Source: Mycolicibacterium aurum
GTDB taxonomy: Bacteria; Actinomycetota; Actinomycetes; Mycobacteriales; Mycobacteriaceae
Assembly (NCBI RefSeq): GCF_900637195.1
Contig: NZ_LR134356.1
Location: 3,472,001 to 3,536,000 of the forward strand
Length of the DNA stretch: 64,000 nucleotides
Reading direction: 5' to 3'
Made by a program: the position numbers and the translations under genes. Shown piece after piece: positions 8,469 through 16,513 of this stretch. The notes beneath the pieces were generated by a model that saw only the letters and a list, made by a program, of their open reading frames with translations, made no database searches and had not been told where the DNA came from. How positions within the stretch are numbered: position 1 is the stretch's first letter; each line of letters opens with the position of its first letter.

Positions 8469-8502
8469 GAGGGGCCATCAGGGAAAAGAGATGGAGCCCC
8501 TC
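8469..8502. terminator. Hairpin terminator between ALDH and P450 genes
   Basis: GAGGGGCCATC (8469-8479) pairs with GATGGAGCCCCTC (8490-8502), giving an 11-bp stem with a two-base bulge and a 10-base loop. A second shorter hairpin, GACCGGC / GCCGGTC, lies at 8413-8440. Both are in the 115-base gap between two convergent genes and no T-tract follows, as is common in mycobacteria. Confidence 0.6.
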
Positions 8503-8508
8503 CCCGGA

Positions 8509-9789
8509 CTAGCTCCCCGACGTGAACTCGATGTGCAACTCGGTCAGCCCCCGCAACAGGAACGTGGACTCGTACCGGTAATGGCGATGCTCTGTCCCAC
8601 CGTGCCTTTCCGGGCTGATGCAGATGTCACGCATCCGGTCCAGCATTCTGTTGATGGTCACCCGGCCCTCCACCCGTGCCAGCGGAGCGCCCGCACACGT
8701 GTGAATTCCGCGCCCGAAGGCGATGTGCTCGCGAACGTTCTTGCGGTCCAACCGAAATTCGTGCGGGTCGTCGAACTTTCTCGGGTCCCGATTTGCTGCA
8801 CCGAGGCACAGCATCACCACAGTTCCGGCCGGGATGTCGACGCCGCCGAGCGTTGTGGTGCGGCGGGCGAGCCGGAAGTCGACCTTGGTCGGACTCTCGA
8901 TACGCAGGGACTCCTCGATGAACGGTGCAATCAGATCGCGGTCTTCGCGCAGTCGGCTCTGCAGTTCGGGTCGGTCACCGAGCACCTGCACCGCCGAACT
9001 GAGCAGTTTCGTGACCGTCTCCTGCCCGGCCGCGAAGAGGAACGTCGCCGGACGCACGACTTCCAAGAGCTCTGGTACCGATCCATCAGGGTAGGTCGCC
9101 GAGGCGAGCCCGCTCAGGACGTCGTCGCGCGGCACACTGCGCCGTTCCGCGATGTAGCCGCTGAACAGATCATCCAGGTACTGAAGTGGATTGCTGCCCA
9201 CCGGCTCGTGATCCAACGCCCCGACCCGCGACCCGGGCGCATTTCCCGCGCCGAGGTTTCGCCGAATCGCGGCCCGGTCCTCCTGCGGGACACCCAGAAG
9301 GTCCGCGATCGCCAGCGTGGCATACGGACGTGCATACTCGCCGAGGAACTCGCAGCGGCCGTTGGCGAGGAACTCCTCCAGCTGGCGGTCTGCGAGCCGC
9401 CAGATGTACTCCTCGTTCTCCTGTAGGCGTCGCGGGGTGAGAAGCCGGCCGAGCAGCGACCTCGCCTTCTCGTGTTCCGGCGGATCCATCACGACCATGT
9501 GCTCGAAGATCGGGAATTCGTGTCGGTGCGCCTCGATCTGGGCAGTGATGTCGTCCCCGTCCGGCGTGAACGGCAGTGGTGGGAACGGTCCGCCGATCGC
9601 GTTGACCGCCGAGAACGAGGCAACGTCCTTGAAAGCCGCCTGGACTTCCTGATATCCGGTGACGGCGACCACGCCGTGATGCGGCTCCCTGAACACCGGC
9701 CCCTGGCTGCGAAGACAATCCCAATACTCGTAGGGGTCCTGTGCGACCTCGGGATCGGAGAAGTAATCCACTGCTGCAACGTCGGTCAT
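8509..9789 (-). CDS. Cytochrome P450 monooxygenase
   Basis: A 426-residue soluble bacterial P450. The I-helix oxygen-activation motif AGQET is at residues 254-258, the K-helix ExxR at 293-296, and the heme-binding loop FGRGIHTCAGAPLAR supplies the thiolate ligand Cys365. No membrane anchor is seen, so it needs separate ferredoxin and reductase partners, which are not in this window. It is divergent from the TetR gene at 9964; the 174-base gap holds the palindrome TGATCGATCGATCA. Likely role: the first hydroxylation of the hydrophobic compound consumed by this island. The CYP family number cannot be given from sequence alone. Confidence 0.93.
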   Translation of the reverse strand: MTDVAAVDYFSDPEVAQDPYEYWDCLRSQGPVFREPHHGVVAVTGYQEVQAAFKDVASFSAVNAIGGPFPPLPFTPDGDDITAQIEAHRHEFPIFEHMVVMDPPEHEKARSLLGRLLTPRRLQENEEYIWRLADRQLEEFLANGRCEFLGEYARPYATLAIADLLGVPQEDRAAIRRNLGAGNAPGSRVGALDHEPVGSNPLQYLDDLFSGYIAERRSVPRDDVLSGLASATYPDGSVPELLEVVRPATFLFAAGQETVTKLLSSAVQVLGDRPELQSRLREDRDLIAPFIEESLRIESPTKVDFRLARRTTTLGGVDIPAGTVVMLCLGAANRDPRKFDDPHEFRLDRKNVREHIAFGRGIHTCAGAPLARVEGRVTINRMLDRMRDICISPERHGGTEHRHYRYESTFLLRGLTELHIEFTSGS

Positions 9790-9875
9790 CTCGTCAGGGC
9801 CCTTTCCGCGCTGTTCACCTGCCGTGGGTACGTCACCGAGGCGAACTTCGCCGCTCCAGCTTCATACCCAGATAC

Positions 9876-9889
9876 TGATCGATCGATCA
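9876..9889. promoter_or_regulatory. Perfect 14-bp palindrome, candidate TetR operator
   Basis: TGATCGATCGATCA is a perfect palindrome in the divergent gap between P450 and TetR. Nearly the same sequence (TGATCGATCGACA) recurs at 10616-10628 in front of the SDR gene and nowhere else that I noticed in this island. The pattern fits a common operator for the TetR encoded at 9964. Confidence 0.6.
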
Positions 9890-9963
9890 AACTGTTAGAA
9901 TGCGCCATGCCTATCACGAATCGATCCGGCAGGTCAACAGCGCACGACCAACGAGGAGAGTGA

Positions 9964-10548
9964 ATGTCCCCTCCGCGCAAGGGAAAGCACTCGGATATCA
10001 GCGCCCGGCTCCGGCTCATCGAGGCAACGGCAAAGATCATGCGCGACGAGGGGTACGCCTCCGCGACCTCCCGACGCGTGGCTGCGGAGGCCGGCGTGAA
10101 GCAGGCACTGGTCTATTACTACTTTCCCACCATGGACGACCTGTTCGTCGAGGTTCTGCGCACTGGCGCTGAAGTCTCGCTGGATCGCATGCGGGACGCA
10201 CTGACCGACGACGACCCGCTTCGGGCGTTGTGGGCGATCAACAGCGACTCGCGCCTGACGGGACTCAACACCGAATTCATGGCATTGGCCAACCATCGCA
10301 AGGCGATTCGGGTCGAGCTCAAAGCGTATGCGGAGCGGGTGAGAGACATCGAGACGGCAGCGGTGACCGTCGTCCTGCGCACCCGGGGGGTCGATCTCGT
10401 CGCCTATCCGCCGGTGGCGATATCGATGCTCATCGCACAGACGGCGCGCAGTCTGTGCAACGAGGACGCCGTAGGCGTCACCACCGGCCACAAGGAACTC
10501 CGGATGTTTGTCGAGCGACTACTCGACACGCTCACGGGTCAGCCGTAG
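9964..10548 (+). CDS. TetR-family transcriptional regulator
   Basis: A 194-residue regulator. The helix-turn-helix TSRRVAAEAGVKQALVYYYF spans about residues 36-55, followed by the ligand domain. A GAGGAGAG ribosome site precedes the ATG. It sits between the divergent P450 gene and the SDR gene 107 bases downstream, and both of its flanks carry the TGATCGATCGA motif. It therefore probably represses P450, itself and the SDR. It is not closely related to the TetR at 3804, and the candidate operators of the two differ, so the island has two input signals. Confidence 0.9.
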   Translation: MSPPRKGKHSDISARLRLIEATAKIMRDEGYASATSRRVAAEAGVKQALVYYYFPTMDDLFVEVLRTGAEVSLDRMRDALTDDDPLRALWAINSDSRLTGLNTEFMALANHRKAIRVELKAYAERVRDIETAAVTVVLRTRGVDLVAYPPVAISMLIAQTARSLCNEDAVGVTTGHKELRMFVERLLDTLTGQP

Positions 10549-10583
10549 GCCGAAGACCGGTGTCACGAATCTGACTCAGGGCG

Positions 10584-10640
10584 TTGACTTCAACGTTACA
10601 GGCTGCCAATATTCCTGATCGATCGACAAATTTATCAGGA
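10584..10640 (+). promoter_or_regulatory. Candidate promoter with overlapping operator for SDR copy 3
   Basis: TTGACT (10584-10589), a 17-base spacer and CAATAT (10607-10612) form a plausible housekeeping promoter. The operator-like TGATCGATCGACA (10616-10628) begins right after it, where transcription would start. It is enclosed in a wider inverted repeat, TCCTGAT (10613-10619) / ATCAGGA (10634-10640). A repressor bound here would block initiation. Confidence 0.5.
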
Positions 10641-10655
10641 AAGCAGGGTGCCGTC

Positions 10656-11495
10656 ATGACAGGTCGGGTCGAGGGCAAAGTCGCATTCATCACCGGCGCC
10701 GCGCGCGGCCAAGGCCGTAGTCACGCAATACGCCTCGCGCAGGAGGGCGCCGACATCATCGCCGTCGACGTCTGCGGGCCGATCAGTGAGAACAGTCAGA
10801 TCGCACCGTCCACGCCCGATGACCTCGCCGAGACCGCGGACCTGATCAAGGGCTTGGACCGGCGTGTCGTCACCGCCGAGGTGGACGTCCGCGACTACGC
10901 GGCGCTGGCCGCCGCTGTCGACGGCGGCGTCGAACAGTTGGGCCGCCTGGACATCGTCGTCGCCAACGCCGGCATCGGCAACGGTGGCCAAACCCTGGAC
11001 AAGACCAGCGAGGCCGATTGGGACGACATGATCGGGGTCAATCTCTCCGGCGTGTGGAAGTCCGTCAAAGCCGCTGTCCCTCATCTCCTGTCCGGTGGGC
11101 GTGGCGGTTCGATCATTCTCACCAGCTCGGTCGGAGGCCTCAAGGCCTATCCGCACACCGGCCACTACATCGCCGCCAAGCACGGGGTAATCGGGTTGAT
11201 GCGAACTTTCGCCGTCGAGCTGGGCCAACACTCCGTGCGGGTGAACGCCGTGTGCCCGACCAACGTCAACACCCCGATGTTCATGAACGACGGAACGATG
11301 AAGCTGTTCCGCCCCGATCTCGCCGAACCGGGACCCGAGGACCTCAAGGTCGCGGCGCAGTTCATGCACGTCCTGCCGGTGGGCTGGGTGGAACCCGCCG
11401 ACATCAGCAACGCGGTGCTCTTCCTGGCGTCTGACGAGGCGCGCTACATCACCGGCGTCCCGCTTCCGGTCGACGCCGGAAGCATGCTCAAGTAG
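10656..11495 (+). CDS. Mycofactocin-coupled SDR oxidoreductase, copy 3
   Basis: A 279-residue SDR of the same subfamily as the enzymes at 4491 and 5318. It has TGAARGQG at residues 13-20, Ser158, Tyr171 and Lys175, and the mycofactocin-type insertion (VCGPISENSQIAPSTPDDLA). I start it at the ATG at 10656 because the homology begins there; the frame extends upstream through the promoter region. It has its own promoter and operator region and is a single-gene unit under the second TetR, convergent with the crotonase gene. Confidence 0.92.
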   Translation: MTGRVEGKVAFITGAARGQGRSHAIRLAQEGADIIAVDVCGPISENSQIAPSTPDDLAETADLIKGLDRRVVTAEVDVRDYAALAAAVDGGVEQLGRLDIVVANAGIGNGGQTLDKTSEADWDDMIGVNLSGVWKSVKAAVPHLLSGGRGGSIILTSSVGGLKAYPHTGHYIAAKHGVIGLMRTFAVELGQHSVRVNAVCPTNVNTPMFMNDGTMKLFRPDLAEPGPEDLKVAAQFMHVLPVGWVEPADISNAVLFLASDEARYITGVPLPVDAGSMLK

Positions 11496-11533
11496 CGGCG
11501 GGACTAAGGGACTAAATGGGTGCGCCGATCGGT

Positions 11534-12343
11534 TTAAGGCTCGGGCAGCGGCACCCAGTCTTGGGAGACCGACGAGGTCCAGCGCGGCGCCCGCCGATCG
11601 AGGAAGGCCGCCACACCTTCGTGTGCATCGGGGGTGCCCAGCACCCTGCGGTGCAACTCGGTCTCCAGCTCGGCGACCTGCCGAGGCCGGTAACCGTGGG
11701 CCATCGTGCTCCAGAGCAGGCGTTTGCTCAGCGCTGCCGACATCGGCGCGACGTTGGTGGCGATGTCCGTCGCGATGGCCATCGCCACATCGAGCACCTC
11801 GCCGGCGGCCGCTGCCCGGTTGGCGATACCCATGGCTGCGGCCTCGGCGCCGTCGAAAGTCCGCCCTGTCAACAACAGGTCGGCCGCCACCGACGCCCCG
11901 GCCAGATGCGGCAGCGTCCAGTGCGACATGCAGTCGCCGATGACGCCCCGCCGCGCCTGCGCGACAGCATATTTGGCGTCAAAAGCCATGATCCGGATGT
12001 CGGCCTGCAGTGCGATGGTGAGGCCGATACCAATGGCGTGCCCGTTCACCGCAGCAATGACGGGCGTGCGCAGTTCGAAAGCCGCAGGATCGGTGGGCGA
12101 TGCGGTGAACGACTCGGACGCCGAGGAGAACGGCTGCTCCGAAGCGGCGAAATCCGCGCCAGCGCAAAAGGTGTCACCCGCACCGGTGAGCACGATCGCC
12201 CGCACACCGTCGTCGTCGTCGCACTGCCGATAAGCCGAGTTCAGCAGCTCCCCCATCCGACGGGTGTAGGCGTTTCGCCGTTCCGGCCGATTGAGGGTCA
12301 GTACTGCGACGCCGTCGCCGATGGTGACGGTCAGGTCGGTCAT
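11534..12343 (-). CDS. Enoyl-CoA hydratase/isomerase (crotonase) family protein, atypical active site
   Basis: A 269-residue crotonase-fold protein. The oxyanion-hole segments are present: FCAGAD at 59-64 and GHAIGIG at 101-107. In the positions of the two catalytic glutamates of classical enoyl-CoA hydratase I read Gln129 (in the region normally PE..LG) and Asp155 (in VAADLLLTG). A standard hydratase reaction is therefore doubtful; an isomerase, C-C hydrolase or decarboxylase is possible. Acyl-CoA binding is expected. It is convergent with SDR copy 3 and divergent from the LysR gene, 47 bases away. Confidence 0.83.
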   Translation of the reverse strand: MTDLTVTIGDGVAVLTLNRPERRNAYTRRMGELLNSAYRQCDDDDGVRAIVLTGAGDTFCAGADFAASEQPFSSASESFTASPTDPAAFELRTPVIAAVNGHAIGIGLTIALQADIRIMAFDAKYAVAQARRGVIGDCMSHWTLPHLAGASVAADLLLTGRTFDGAEAAAMGIANRAAAAGEVLDVAMAIATDIATNVAPMSAALSKRLLWSTMAHGYRPRQVAELETELHRRVLGTPDAHEGVAAFLDRRAPRWTSSVSQDWVPLPEP

Positions 12344-12390
12344 GCGGCGAACTTACCGATTGCGCCGCCTGCACCGGAGACAATCCAGGG

Positions 12391-13314
12391 ATGGACACTC
12401 GGCGACTGGCACTGCTGCTGGCTCTGTCCCGCCTCGGCTCGATGAGGGCTGTGGCCGACGAATATCACCTCACCACCTCGACGGTGTCCCAGCAGATCGC
12501 TGCGCTCGCCCGCGACACCGGGGCGCAGTTGATCGAGCCGGAGGGCCGGCGTGTCCGGTTGACACCGGCGGGTCGGCGGCTGGCCGACCATGCGGTGACG
12601 ATCCTCGCCGCGGTCGACAGCGCACGGCTGGATCTGGATCCCGACGCCGAGCCTGCGGGGACAGTCCGTGTCGGCGGCTTCGCCACCGGAATCCGGGTGT
12701 CGCTGCTGCCCATCGTCGCCGATCTGGCCGCCCGGTACCCCGACGTCGACGTCGTCATCAGCGAATACGAGCCGATCGAGGCCTTCGCGTTGCTCGCCGC
12801 TGACGACCTGGACCTGGCACTGACCTACGACTACAACGTGGCTCCGGCCTCGCCCGGCGCCAGCCTCGAGGCCGTGCCGCTCTGGACGATCGGGTGGGGA
12901 CTCGGGGTGCCGGCCGGAACCGCGCCTGATGCCGCCCTGACGACGTTCGCCGAGTCCGCCTGGATCGTCAATTCGCGCAACACCGCGGACGAGACCGCGG
13001 TACGCACGCTGGCATCGCTCGCCGGCTTCACGCCGGCGATCGCCCACCAGATCGACAGCCTTGATCTGGTCGAGGACCTCATCGTCGCGGGATTCGGTGT
13101 GGGCCTGCTGCCCCTGGGCAGGCCCACGGGTACCGGCGTGACAATCCTGCCGCTGCACAATCCCGACGTGACCCTGACGGCGTACGCGGTGACGCGCAGG
13201 GGCCGGTCCGCGTGGTCGCCGCTGCGCGCCGTGCTGGACGGGATGCGGCCGCCTGCCGGCCCGCTACAGCGTCGCTCCTGGCCGCGCCCCGAAGCCGGTC
13301 GTCCGAACTCCTGA
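12391..13314 (+). CDS. LysR-family transcriptional regulator
   Basis: A 307-residue LysR-type regulator. The N-terminal winged helix (about 1-60) includes MRAVADEYHLTTSTVSQQIA, and residues 90-290 form the periplasmic-binding-like effector domain. LysR proteins usually control the divergent neighbour, here the crotonase gene at 11534-12343, with which it shares a 47-base promoter gap. The C-terminal 20 residues are basic and Pro/Arg-rich. It stops four bases before the convergent metallo-beta-lactamase gene. Confidence 0.88.
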   Translation: MDTRRLALLLALSRLGSMRAVADEYHLTTSTVSQQIAALARDTGAQLIEPEGRRVRLTPAGRRLADHAVTILAAVDSARLDLDPDAEPAGTVRVGGFATGIRVSLLPIVADLAARYPDVDVVISEYEPIEAFALLAADDLDLALTYDYNVAPASPGASLEAVPLWTIGWGLGVPAGTAPDAALTTFAESAWIVNSRNTADETAVRTLASLAGFTPAIAHQIDSLDLVEDLIVAGFGVGLLPLGRPTGTGVTILPLHNPDVTLTAYAVTRRGRSAWSPLRAVLDGMRPPAGPLQRRSWPRPEAGRPNS

Positions 13315-13318
13315 ACGA

Positions 13319-14029
13319 TCAGCCGCGAGCTGCCAGCCAGTCCGCCTGCCGCCGGACGAACGCCGCGTCGACCTCGGCCCCGTGTCCGGGCACGTACACC
13401 GCGGACTCGCCGCCGACGGCCAGTACCCGCGCCAGCGTCGCAGGCCATGCGCCGACATCGGACTGCTCATCAATGCACGGGTCACCGGATTCTTCGACCA
13501 GGTCGCCGCAGAACACGACCGGGCGGCGTCCTCCGGTGACCACCGCGATCAGATCGTGGTCGGTGTGGCCCCGGCCGGGGTGCATGATCGTCACCGACGT
13601 GTCACCGAGACTCACGATGCCTTCGCGCTCCGTGTCCGCGAGCGGGGACAGCGCGGCCAGCGCGAGGTCCACCTCGCCCGTGTCGGCGCCGTGGGTGACG
13701 GCATCGGCCCGCAGCGCCTGCCGATCGCCGGCCAGAGTCGCCACCACCTGTGGTGAGCAGTACACGTGCGAGCCCGCGAACACCGAACAGCCGAGGACAT
13801 GGTCGAAGTGGTGGTGGGTCAGCACCACGTGACGGACGGTGCAGCCGGTGAGCACCGCGACGTCACGTGCCACCGCGCCGGCCTCGGCCAGTGTGGTTCC
13901 GGTGTCCACGATCAGCGCCTCGCCCGCGTCGTGGACGACGCCGACGGTGACATCGCAGAACGGCAGTCGGCACCGCATCACGTTCGCGGTGACCCGTTCC
14001 CACACCAACGTCGCGGCAGCGTCTGCCAT
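13319..14029 (-). CDS. Metallo-beta-lactamase fold hydrolase
   Basis: A 236-residue MBL-fold enzyme. The metal-binding HHHFDH motif is at residues 72-77, with further ligands in GRGHTDHD and FCGD and a closing VPGHG motif. The most likely activity is hydrolysis of a thioester or lactone, as in glyoxalase II or quorum-quenching relatives; real beta-lactam hydrolysis is not implied. The ATG at 14029 is the only sensible start, although the reverse frame stays open much further upstream under the DoxX gene. Confidence 0.87.
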   Translation of the reverse strand: MADAAATLVWERVTANVMRCRLPFCDVTVGVVHDAGEALIVDTGTTLAEAGAVARDVAVLTGCTVRHVVLTHHHFDHVLGCSVFAGSHVYCSPQVVATLAGDRQALRADAVTHGADTGEVDLALAALSPLADTEREGIVSLGDTSVTIMHPGRGHTDHDLIAVVTGGRRPVVFCGDLVEESGDPCIDEQSDVGAWPATLARVLAVGGESAVYVPGHGAEVDAAFVRRQADWLAARG

Positions 14030-14102
14030 GTCTTCAGAAAGTACTCCGGAGGTGCGCCTTTTCCCGGGTTTGCAGCAGGGTGCCCCGGGGAACACAGGCC
14101 GC

Positions 14103-15032
14103 ATGTTGATCCGACGTGTCGCGCGCCCCATGCTGTCAGCGGTATTCATCTCACGTGGTGTCGAGGCTTTGCGAAGCCCGAAACCTGCGGTCGACGCCTC
14201 CCGCCACACCCTGGAAGGCCTGAGCAAGCTACCGGACCCGGTGGGCACCAACGTGCCGTCGGACGCGGAAACGGTGGCCAAGGTGACGGCCGCAGTCCAG
14301 ATCGGCGGCGGGCTGCTGCTGGCCACCGGACGCCTCCCGCGGTTCGCGTCTGCCGCGCTTGCGTTGAGTGTGGTCCCCAGTTCGCTTGGCGGACACGCCT
14401 TCTGGAACGAGGTCGACCCACAGCGCAAAGCGGACGAGCGTCGCGCCTTCGTCACCGACATCAGCCTGATCGGCGGTCTGATCATCGCCGCGGTGGACAC
14501 CGAGGGCAAGCCGTCGCTGGGGTGGCGCGGACGCCGCGCCGCGCGCAAGGTCTCTGAAGCGGTGTCATCGGCATTGCCTGCCGGGGCTGCCGCGGGCAGC
14601 TCCCTCACCGACAGCGCGTTCGCCGAGAAGCTCGAACACGGCCTCCACGTCGGCGCCGAGCGCGGTCGCGAACTGGCGCACGTCGCCGGTGAACGGGGTT
14701 CGGAGCTCGCCGAGGTCGCCCGTGACCGCGGCGGTAAGTTGGCCGAGATCGCGCGGGACCGCGCGCCTGAGCTGGCCGAGCTCGCCCGCGAACGCGGCGC
14801 CGAATTCGCCGATGTGGCCCGGGGGCGCAGTGCCGAACTGGCCGAGCGGGCGCGCGACCGCGCCCCGGAACTCGCCGATATCGCGCGCGGCCGCAGTGCC
14901 GATCTGGCGGAGGCGGCGCGTGATCGTGCAGAAGTGGCGCTCGATCGTGCTGCCGGACTGGCCGATACCGCCACCACCAAGACCAAGCAGGCGAAGAAGC
15001 AGGCCAAGAAGCAAAAGCGGCGTCTGGGCTGA
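14103..15032 (+). CDS. DoxX-family membrane protein fused to an 11-residue repeat tail
   Basis: A 309-residue protein in two parts. Residues 1-135 contain the DoxX-type bundle of membrane helices, including SAVFISRGVEALR near the start and a GGLLLATGRLP segment. Residues 186-273 are eight consecutive 11-residue repeats (consensus xRxxELAEVAR) rich in Arg, Glu and Ala, followed by a Lys-rich end. The repeats should form a long amphipathic right-handed coiled coil or surface helix, probably cytoplasmic. DoxX proteins are linked to thiol and redox homeostasis at the membrane. The start was chosen at the ATG where the DoxX domain begins. The tail's role is unknown. Confidence 0.8.
   Translation: MLIRRVARPMLSAVFISRGVEALRSPKPAVDASRHTLEGLSKLPDPVGTNVPSDAETVAKVTAAVQIGGGLLLATGRLPRFASAALALSVVPSSLGGHAFWNEVDPQRKADERRAFVTDISLIGGLIIAAVDTEGKPSLGWRGRRAARKVSEAVSSALPAGAAAGSSLTDSAFAEKLEHGLHVGAERGRELAHVAGERGSELAEVARDRGGKLAEIARDRAPELAELARERGAEFADVARGRSAELAERARDRAPELADIARGRSADLAEAARDRAEVALDRAAGLADTATTKTKQAKKQAKKQKRRLG
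14658..14921 (+). repeat. Eight tandem 33-bp units coding an 11-residue repeat
   Basis: Eight successive 11-codon units (E/D/G-R-x-x-E-L-A-x-V/I-A-R) run without gaps inside the DoxX-fusion gene. The period of 11 is that of hendecad helices. The units have diverged in sequence, unlike the collagen-like repeats, so the array is older. Confidence 0.9.
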
Positions 15033-15063
15033 TCCCATCGCGGGGCCTGGTTGACTGTGACGG

Positions 15064-15699
15064 ATGAGGTCGCGGTCCATCCACAGCCCCGCGATACGCC
15101 TTCTCGGCGGTGCAGTCGTGGGCCTGCTCGCGGCCGTCATCGCCGCCTCGATGGGCTTCCGGTGGTTCTCACTTCTGATCGGCTGGGACATTCTTGCCGT
15201 GACCTACATGGCGTGGACCTGGGCGGTGATCTGGCCTTACGGACCGTCGGAGACAGCGGCGCACGCCGAGTTCGAGGAGCCCGGACGTCAAACCGTCTTC
15301 GCCCTGATTCTCGGCGGCGCCCTGGCCAGCCTCGTCGGCGTCGGGGTGCTGCTGGCCAAGGCGCGTCCCGATCACCTCGCCTCGGTGGCTCCGGCGGTGG
15401 CGGTGGCCAGCGTGGTTGTCTCGTGGTTCGCCGTCCACACGCTGTACGCCCTCACCTACGCCAAGGTGTATTTCGCTGAAAAGCCAATAGGCGGAATAGA
15501 TTTCAACACCGAGCAGGCGCCGCGCTACAGCGACTTCGCCTACGTCGCATACGCCGTGGGCATGAGCTTCGCCATTTCGGACACCAACCTGACCTCGTCG
15601 AGGATGCGGGCCACCGCACTCAAGCACGCACTGCTGTCCTATCTGTTCGGCTCCGTGATCGTCGCCTCAGTGGTGAACCTGATCGCCTCGGGACTCTGA
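15064..15699 (+). CDS. DUF1345 family membrane protein
   Basis: A 211-residue protein with five or six hydrophobic helices. The pattern matches DUF1345: an N-terminal pair of helices (about 11-30 and 34-60), a polar loop, two central helices, the [13 protein letters not shown] segment (about 124-136), and a conserved [19 protein letters not shown] stretch before a final helix. Function is unknown; members are integral membrane proteins. It follows the DoxX gene by 31 bases and may be cotranscribed. It is convergent with the DUF4333 lipoprotein gene, the stops being one base apart. Confidence 0.82.
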   Translation: MRSRSIHSPAIRLLGGAVVGLLAAVIAASMGFRWFSLLIGWDILAVTYMAWTWAVIWPYGPSETAAHAEFEEPGRQTVFALILGGALASLVGVGVLLAKARPDHLASVAPAVAVASVVVSWFAVHTLYALTYAKVYFAEKPIGGIDFNTEQAPRYSDFAYVAYAVGMSFAISDTNLTSSRMRATALKHALLSYLFGSVIVASVVNLIASGL

Positions 15700-15700
15700 C

Positions 15701-16435
15701 TCAACCGCGGGGCGCATAGCTGTAGTCGATGTTGGCGCCGTCCACCTTGGTGACGGTGACGATGAACGCGGCGTTCTCCGGTCCGGCGATCACCGCGCAG
15801 TCCACGGTGTTTCCCGGCTTTCCTTCCAGGTTTCCCGAACACGTCGCAGAATCCGGACGCCGCTGCAGGTGCCGGGTGAGTTCGTCGAGCAGGGACGCCT
15901 CCACCTCCGACTTCGTCAGGATCGGCACGAGATCGAAATTCATCATCAGACCGTCGACGCTGGTGACTTCGGCCGTCCGCCGCAACGTCATTCCCCCGGC
16001 AGTGACATCGCACTGGGCCGCCTCGCCCATCTGCCCGAGCAGATCGGACAGGCACGACACGCGCGACGCGGGCGGTCCGACGTCGGCCACCAGCCGGGCC
16101 ACGGCGCGTTCGAGCTGCTCCCGCGACAACGCGGGCATCAGCTCGTAGTCGATGGCCGCCCCGTCCACCCTGGTCACCGTCACGATCGGGGCGAAGCTGT
16201 TGGTGGAGCTCATCACCACATCGCAGCGCGCCGTCTGTCCCACCTCGCCGACGAGGGGGTCCGAGCAGGTCACCGAGTCCGGCCGCTCCCCCGCATCAGT
16301 GAAGCGCGCGGCGATGTCGGATTGCAGATCTGTGGTGGCCACGGTGGGCACGCCACCGGCGATCTCCCAACCGCACCCGGCCATCGCGGCAGCCGTTGTC
16401 GCGAGCACGGCGAGCGGACCGATGACCTTCCTCAT
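15701..16435 (-). CDS. Lipoprotein with three DUF4333-type domains
   Basis: A 244-residue secreted lipoprotein. The signal peptide ends in the lipobox MAGC (Cys about residue 21). Three similar domains follow, each with a Cys pair in the order T/S-C-x-x-x-L-x-G-x-x-G-x-x-x-x-C-D/A-V (around residues 54-68, 127-143 and 204-218) and a VDG segment. DUF4333 domains are common, mostly single, on mycobacterial exported proteins; three in tandem is unusual. Each Cys pair probably forms a disulfide outside the membrane. Function is unknown. The frame extends upstream, but only the ATG at 16435 gives a signal peptide. Confidence 0.85.
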   Translation of the reverse strand: MRKVIGPLAVLATTAAAMAGCGWEIAGGVPTVATTDLQSDIAARFTDAGERPDSVTCSDPLVGEVGQTARCDVVMSSTNSFAPIVTVTRVDGAAIDYELMPALSREQLERAVARLVADVGPPASRVSCLSDLLGQMGEAAQCDVTAGGMTLRRTAEVTSVDGLMMNFDLVPILTKSEVEASLLDELTRHLQRRPDSATCSGNLEGKPGNTVDCAVIAGPENAAFIVTVTKVDGANIDYSYAPRG

Positions 16436-16513
16436 GTGTGCCGTCCCGTCACAGGTGGGAAGTTTGCACGAGACCCTAACAGACCCGGCGCGCGATGATG
16501 ATTGACTGGCCAC

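Noticed and set aside
13319..14029. True beta-lactamase
   Set aside because: No signal peptide, and the HHHFDH fold family is dominated by other hydrolases.
14658..14921. CRISPR-like array because of regular 33-bp period
   Set aside because: The units are diverged and in frame inside a coding gene; there are no repeats with unique spacers and no cas genes.
14030..15007. Minus-strand frame open far upstream of the metallo-beta-lactamase start, giving a possible 562-residue protein
   Set aside because: The upstream part is the reverse of the DoxX repeat gene and reads as Arg/Ser/Ala low complexity; the enzyme homology begins at the ATG at 14029.
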